A stretch of DNA of 36,164 bases from an uncultured Bacteroidota bacterium (lineage in GTDB: Bacteria > Bacteroidota > Bacteroidia > UKL13-3): assembly GCA_903834625.1 (NCBI GenBank), contig CAILJQ010000129.1, positions 1-36,164 on the forward strand, given 5' to 3'. A model generated the notes under the pieces. That model ran no database searches, was not told the DNA's origin, and saw only the letters and a program-made list of their open reading frames with translations. Within the stretch, counting starts at the first letter, position 1. Each line of letters begins with the position of its first letter. Positions 32,697 to 36,164 of this stretch are shown one piece after another. A program made the translations under genes and the position numbers.

Positions 32697-33458
32697 TTGA
32701 TAAAGGTTTTTATAGTTGGTTCAGGCCGATTGGCGCATAATTTGGTTAATACCTTTACCCAAAATGGAGTAGAGGTGACTGGACTTTATGCCAGAAATTT
32801 GAACAAAGGAAAACTGTTATCACAAAAATACGATGTTTCATTTTTTGCTGATTTGACGAGTATTCCAGTTAATTGCGACGTATACTTTTTGGCTGTTTCA
32901 GACAATGCAATTGAAGGTGTTTCAAATCTAATTAAAGTGAACGGCCTTGTAGTTCATTGCTCTGGAATGATGGACACAAAATTGTTACATGCGCATGCCA
33001 ACTGTGGTGTGTTTTGGCCTGTGCAATCATTGAATGAGGAGAAATTGTCAGACTTCAAACATGTTCCCATTTGCATTGAATCTTCAGATGATAATAACAA
33101 AAGAATATTAGAAGTTTTGTCTGATAAAGTTAGTAGTACAACATTGTTCGTATCTCAAGAACAAAGGAATAAACTTCATTTAACTGCTGTTATGGTTAAT
33201 AATTTTTCAAATCATTTGTTTCACTTAGCAAACGATTTCTTAGAGAAAAATAAACTTCCATTTTCAGTGTTATTTCCGCTTATTGAGGAAACATTTGAAA
33301 AGGTAAAATACCTACATCCTAAAGAAGCGCAAACGGGTCCGGCGGCAAGAAAAGATCATAATACCATTGAAAAGCAAATGGCATTATTAGCAGATGACCC
33401 CAAATTACAATTAATTTACAAAGTATTTACAGATAGTATTTTACAGAATAAATATTAA
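32697..33458 (+). CDS. Rossmann-fold/DUF2520 dehydrogenase-like protein
   Basis: A 253-residue protein with an N-terminal NAD(P)-binding fold (MIKVFIVGSGRLAHNLVNTF, with GxGxxA-like GSGRLA) and a C-terminal helical DUF2520 domain (about 125-250: CGVFWPVQSLNEE, RNKLHLTAVMVNNFSNHLF, GPAARKDHNTIEKQMALL). The build resembles pyrroline-5-carboxylate reductase and 6-phosphogluconate dehydrogenase relatives; the substrate of this family is not established. The start is TTG at 32697: no ATG is available and a TGA lies in frame eight codons upstream. It is followed after eight bases by the secreted gene at 33467. Confidence 0.88.
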   Translation: MIKVFIVGSGRLAHNLVNTFTQNGVEVTGLYARNLNKGKLLSQKYDVSFFADLTSIPVNCDVYFLAVSDNAIEGVSNLIKVNGLVVHCSGMMDTKLLHAHANCGVFWPVQSLNEEKLSDFKHVPICIESSDDNNKRILEVLSDKVSSTTLFVSQEQRNKLHLTAVMVNNFSNHLFHLANDFLEKNKLPFSVLFPLIEETFEKVKYLHPKEAQTGPAARKDHNTIEKQMALLADDPKLQLIYKVFTDSILQNKY

Positions 33459-33466
33459 ATCATTAC

Positions 33467-34732
33467 ATGAAATTGAATCGTATCATATTATTTGCGTTGT
33501 TTTGGATTTCTACCTCACAGAGTTTTGCAACTAGGCTGCTTATTCCCATGGATGATGAACAAAAAAATCATCTGAAAGCCTATGGTATTTCTTATTGGGT
33601 TTTAAAACAAGACTTAGAAGTAAATTGGCTTCTTAACTATAAAGGTGGAAGCTTCATGATGATGTATCAGGAATCCATAGAAAAGGAACTGCGCATAAGA
33701 GGTGTGAGTTATGATGTATTGAGTGAGGGTCAGGTTACTTCAATCTTAACGGAAATATCCAGACCAGAGGTAAACATGGAAATGGTTAGGTTGCTAAAGG
33801 CCCCCAAAATTGCCGTGTATTCTCCTAAAACCAAGCAACCATGGGATGATGCCGTAACGCTTGTATTAACCTACGCTGAAATACCTTACGATGTTATTTA
33901 TGATGACGAAGTACTGGATGGGAAGTTGCACTTATATGATTGGTTGCATGTGCATCATGAGGATTTTACTGGTCAATATGGAAAGTTTTATTCAACCTTT
34001 GGTCACACAGCTTGGTACCAAGCAGATCAGAGAGAGAATGAGGCAATGGCCGCAAAACATGGTTATTCCAAGGTTTCACAACTCAAATTAGATGTTGCAA
34101 AAAAAATACGGGATTTTGTTTTAGGAGGCGGATTCATGTTTGCTATGTGCAGTGCAACAGATACATGGGATATTGCACTTGCTGCAGATGGTTTAGATAT
34201 TTGTGAGCAAGTATTTGATGGGGATGGGGCAGATTGGGGAGCTGATAAGAAGCTAGACTTTAGTAGAGGCTTTGCGTTCAAAGATTACAAATTGTATTAC
34301 GATCCCATGATTTATGAGCATAGTTATATTGATGCTATGCAAGGTACCCGACCCATTTCAGAAGATAATGATGTTTTTTCATTGTTTGAATTTAGTGCCA
34401 AGTGGGATATGGTGCCAGCCATGCTGAACCAAAATCATACGTCAACTGTAAAAGGTTTTTGGGGGCAGACAACCGCATTTAGAAAGCCTTATTTAAAAAG
34501 TGAGGTAACCATATTAGGAGAGAATAAGAGTTTAAATGAGGCAAGATATATCCATGGAACATCTGGAAAGGGAACTTGGACGTTTTATAGTGGTCATGAT
34601 CCTGAAGATTACCAACATCAGGTAGGAGAGCCACCAACAGATCTTGCCTTACATCCTAATTCTCCTGGGTATCGCTTAATTCTTAATAACGTACTTTTTC
34701 CTTCAGCCCAAAAGAAAAAGCAGAAAACATAG
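33467..34732 (+). CDS. Exported conserved protein with a GATase1-like Cys motif (often mislabelled asparagine synthetase B)
   Basis: A 421-residue protein with a signal peptide (about 1-21, ending SQSFA before TRLL). The mature start LLIPMDDEQKNHLKAYGISYWVL is one I recall from Bacteroidota proteins named asparagine synthetase B, yet nothing here resembles the AsnB glutaminase (no N-terminal Cys2) or synthetase domain. KIAVYSPKTKQPWDDAV..AEIPYDVIYDDEVL and GGGFMFAMCSATDTWDIAL look like the core and nucleophile elbow of class I glutamine amidotransferase/ThuA-like folds, with C228 in the elbow. HVHHEDFTGQYGKF is another conserved-looking block. A secreted hydrolase or a binding protein are both possible. 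Stop codon TAG. Confidence 0.75.
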   Translation: MKLNRIILFALFWISTSQSFATRLLIPMDDEQKNHLKAYGISYWVLKQDLEVNWLLNYKGGSFMMMYQESIEKELRIRGVSYDVLSEGQVTSILTEISRPEVNMEMVRLLKAPKIAVYSPKTKQPWDDAVTLVLTYAEIPYDVIYDDEVLDGKLHLYDWLHVHHEDFTGQYGKFYSTFGHTAWYQADQRENEAMAAKHGYSKVSQLKLDVAKKIRDFVLGGGFMFAMCSATDTWDIALAADGLDICEQVFDGDGADWGADKKLDFSRGFAFKDYKLYYDPMIYEHSYIDAMQGTRPISEDNDVFSLFEFSAKWDMVPAMLNQNHTSTVKGFWGQTTAFRKPYLKSEVTILGENKSLNEARYIHGTSGKGTWTFYSGHDPEDYQHQVGEPPTDLALHPNSPGYRLILNNVLFPSAQKKKQKT

Positions 34733-34999
34733 GTAAAACACCTAGTTATTTGCTATTTTAACTTTACATGCTACCGTTTTTGGGGCGCAAATTTTGCTTT
34801 TTATGTTTTTTTCGGCGTGCAATTGTAAAATTTGCATTAAAACTGATAAAAAACTATCCACCACCAAATTTCACCCATTGATATAATATAATCTGTAAGT
34901 GCCCATTTATAAAAGGGCCTGAGGGTTTATTTCATATGGGTAATATTCCTATGTGAGTTGCCGAATAATAGAAGATTACCTCCATTTAATCATTTGGAC
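34733..34999. other. Gene-free AT-rich stretch
   Basis: No coding sequence, tRNA or strong terminator is seen here. A weak inverted repeat GCAAA-T-TTTGC (34787-34797) before a T-rich run could help end the preceding transcript, and GCCC..GGGC at 34901-34918 is a short imperfect hairpin. Together with the promoter and leader that follow, this makes a 402-base gap. Confidence 0.5.
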
Positions 35000-35029
35000 T
35001 TTGCGTTTTAACTTCCATTTATACCTTTG
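35000..35029 (+). promoter_or_regulatory. Promoter of the small membrane protein gene
   Basis: TTTG (35000-35003), an 18-base spacer and TACCTTTG (35022-35029) match the Bacteroidota consensus. It would give a leader of about 100 bases. Confidence 0.65.
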
Positions 35030-35033
35030 TATC

Positions 35034-35076
35034 ATCAATTCAGCAATTGATATTGATAAATGAGCCATTTATCAAT
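35034..35076 (+). promoter_or_regulatory. Two tandem perfect hairpins in the leader of the small membrane protein gene
   Basis: ATCAATT (35034-35040) pairs with AATTGAT (35045-35051) around CAGC. Directly after, ATTGATAAAT (35052-35061) pairs with ATTTATCAAT (35067-35076) around GAGCC. Both stems are perfect and lie in the predicted transcript, 58 bases before the ATG. No known riboswitch consensus is recognised. Confidence 0.5.
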
Positions 35077-35134
35077 GAATATTCTGAATAACTTAAAACG
35101 AAACCTAATACTCTAAAAATTAATAATTGTACCT

Positions 35135-35371
35135 ATGAAAACGAACAACCCCAATTCTAGCGGCATCTTATTTACATTAGCCTTTATTGGTTTATTCTTT
35201 GTGTCGCTTATTGTCATTCTTGTAGCAGACGTTGAAATTGGTTCTTTTTTGGAAGGCCAAGTGAATGGCGCTATCAATAGTCAGGTAGATTCTAAAATTG
35301 GATCTGTTGCAGCTACTGCAGCCAGTGGAGGAAATGTAAACAATTCCTTGTTTTACGAATTTGGTAACTAA
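35135..35371 (+). CDS. Small single-pass membrane protein, unknown function
   Basis: A 78-residue protein I do not recognise. One strong transmembrane segment spans about residues 10-31 (GILFTLAFIGLFFVSLIVILVA), preceded by a short polar N-terminus and followed by a Ser/Gly/Ala/Asn-rich tail of about 45 residues (GQVNGAINSQVDSKIGSVAA, then GGNVNNSLFYEFGN). The hydrophobic stretch is too long and lacks a clear cleavage site, so an anchor is more likely than a signal peptide. Coding is supported by a consensus promoter, a clean terminator, and isolation in a long gap. It converges on trpS. Confidence 0.7.
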   Translation: MKTNNPNSSGILFTLAFIGLFFVSLIVILVADVEIGSFLEGQVNGAINSQVDSKIGSVAATAASGGNVNNSLFYEFGN

Positions 35372-35424
35372 GAATTTTTAGCCATGAAAACCTATTTAGG
35401 GATGTTGTAAATCAAATCCCTACC

Positions 35425-35457
35425 AAAAAAAAGACGCTCATTGGCGTCTTTTTTTTT
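35425..35457. terminator. Bidirectional terminator between the small membrane gene and trpS
   Basis: A-run plus GACGC (35425-35437) pairs with GCGTC plus T-run (35444-35456) around TCATTG. The T-runs on both strands serve both convergent genes. Confidence 0.92.
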
Positions 35458-35459
35458 GA

Positions 35460-36164
35460 TTAAAATGATTTGAACCCAATTGCTTCTCTGCATTCTTGAA
35501 GGGTTCTGTTTGCGCTTTCCGATGCTTTCTCTTTTCCCATTTCAACAACCCTGCGAAGCATGTTTTGGTCATTATCTATTTCAGATATTTTTTCTCTTAT
35601 CGGTGCCAAAAATTGAATCATATCTTCTGCTAAATCTTTCTTCAAATCGCCGTACCTAATACTACATTCAGCATAGCTTTTTTGATAGTGCGACAGCTTA
35701 TCATTTGAGGATACAATTGACAATAAATCGAAGAGATTTTGAACAGGTTGAGAAGGTGTTGTGTTCGCTTCTGTTGGACCAGTATCTGTCACCGCCTTGC
35801 TCATTTTTTTGCGAATGATCTCTGGCGTATCAATGAGGTTAATTACATTTCCGTCGCCATCACTTTTGCTCATTTTTCCTCCACCTAACAATCCAGGGAT
35901 TTTTACCAATTCTTTTCCATAATTAAATGCAAATGGCTCTGGAAATATTTCTTTTCCATACATTCTATTAAACCTATTTCCAAAGGTCCTTGCCATTTCA
36001 AGATGTTGTTCTTGATCTTTTCCAACAGGAACCTTACTTGCCTTGTGAATAATAATATCTGCCGCCATTAAAACAGGATAGGTTAACAATCCCGCATTGA
36101 TATTATTTGGTTGTGTACGAGCTTTTTCTTTAAATGAGGCCACACGCTCCAATTCACCTTTATA
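35460..36164 (-). CDS. trpS: Tryptophanyl-tRNA synthetase, 5' part cut by window edge
   Basis: Class I aminoacyl-tRNA synthetase that charges tRNA-Trp. The frame is open through the right edge (reading YKGELERVASFKEKAR at the edge), 234 codons visible. The KMSKS signature occurs as GGGKMSKSDGDGNVINL, preceded by SKVPVGKDQEQHLEMARTFGNRFNRMYG, the characteristic TrpRS core; the N-terminal HIGH-type motif lies outside. The C-terminal part with ECRE(A)IGF is the tRNA-binding helix bundle. The TTG at 36152 is an internal Leu, not the start. A shared terminator separates it from the small membrane protein gene. Confidence 0.96.
   Translation of the reverse strand, partial: YKGELERVASFKEKARTQPNNINAGLLTYPVLMAADIIIHKASKVPVGKDQEQHLEMARTFGNRFNRMYGKEIFPEPFAFNYGKELVKIPGLLGGGKMSKSDGDGNVINLIDTPEIIRKKMSKAVTDTGPTEANTTPSQPVQNLFDLLSIVSSNDKLSHYQKSYAECSIRYGDLKKDLAEDMIQFLAPIREKISEIDNDQNMLRRVVEMGKEKASESANRTLQECREAIGFKSF

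Noticed and set aside
1-36164. Global reassignment of TGA to Trp or Gly
   Set aside because: Long conserved genes run uninterrupted in the standard code and use TGG for Trp; only one in-frame TGA was found.
1-36164. CRISPR array, insertion sequence, prophage or attachment site
   Set aside because: No spaced direct repeats, transposase, integrase or tRNA-linked duplication was seen.

Overview
The window looks like chromosomal DNA of a free-living member of the Bacteroidota. The evidence is a GldE/GldD gliding and type IX secretion gene pair behind mutY and ssb, a giant secreted protein ending in the gliding-motility-associated C-terminal (CHU_C) sorting domain, a TonB-dependent receptor paired with a DUF4249 lipoprotein, A-rich leaders without Shine-Dalgarno sequences, and several promoters of the Bacteroidota form TTTG-N18..20-TAnnTTTG. 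I cannot name a genus. No phage, transposon, CRISPR array or obvious island is visible; most genes are housekeeping or envelope genes, with short gaps.

Layout. 1-2602 (minus): map, an agmatinase/arginase-family gene and a cysteine desulfurase cut by the left edge. 2715-4450: an HPt phosphotransfer protein divergent from an NlpC/P60 endopeptidase, then a peroxiredoxin with a strong terminator. 4500-4780: tRNA-Arg(ACG) and tRNA-Leu(CAA) with their own promoter and terminator. 4829-6179: an ArsR regulator and an SRPBCC-VOC fusion. 6220-9063: a secreted thioredoxin-like protein, a secreted zinc phospholipase C-like protein and dnaN. 9074-14282 (minus): HU-like protein, TPR protein and a 29-residue basic protein in one tight operon, then RNase G/E, queG and an unknown envelope protein. 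14425-17900: mutY, ssb, gldE, gldD. 17910-22265 (minus): a 1451-residue T9SS cargo. 22287-27338: sirtuin and overlapping omega-amidase-like hydrolase, a DUF1573 protein, an HtrA protease and a 2OG-Fe(II) oxygenase. 27370-30628: TonB receptor and DUF4249 lipoprotein. 30630-32555 (minus): DUF1801 and an OmpA-type protein split by an in-frame stop. 32697-36164: a DUF2520 dehydrogenase-like protein, a secreted protein with a GATase-like Cys motif, a small membrane protein with a structured leader, and trpS cut by the right edge.

Most unusual points. (1) An OmpA-family gene (barrel, then TSP3 repeats, then OmpA domain) is interrupted by a TGA, with both halves in the same frame. None of the other 34 complete gene 3' ends uses TGA (27 TAA, 7 TAG). 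(2) The palindrome GGTTCGAACC occurs four times, two of them at likely promoters. (3) A 29-residue Lys/Arg-rich, ribosomal-protein-like gene lies one base after the TPR gene. (4) The small membrane protein gene has a leader with two perfect tandem hairpins. These rest on reading by eye; no database search was possible.
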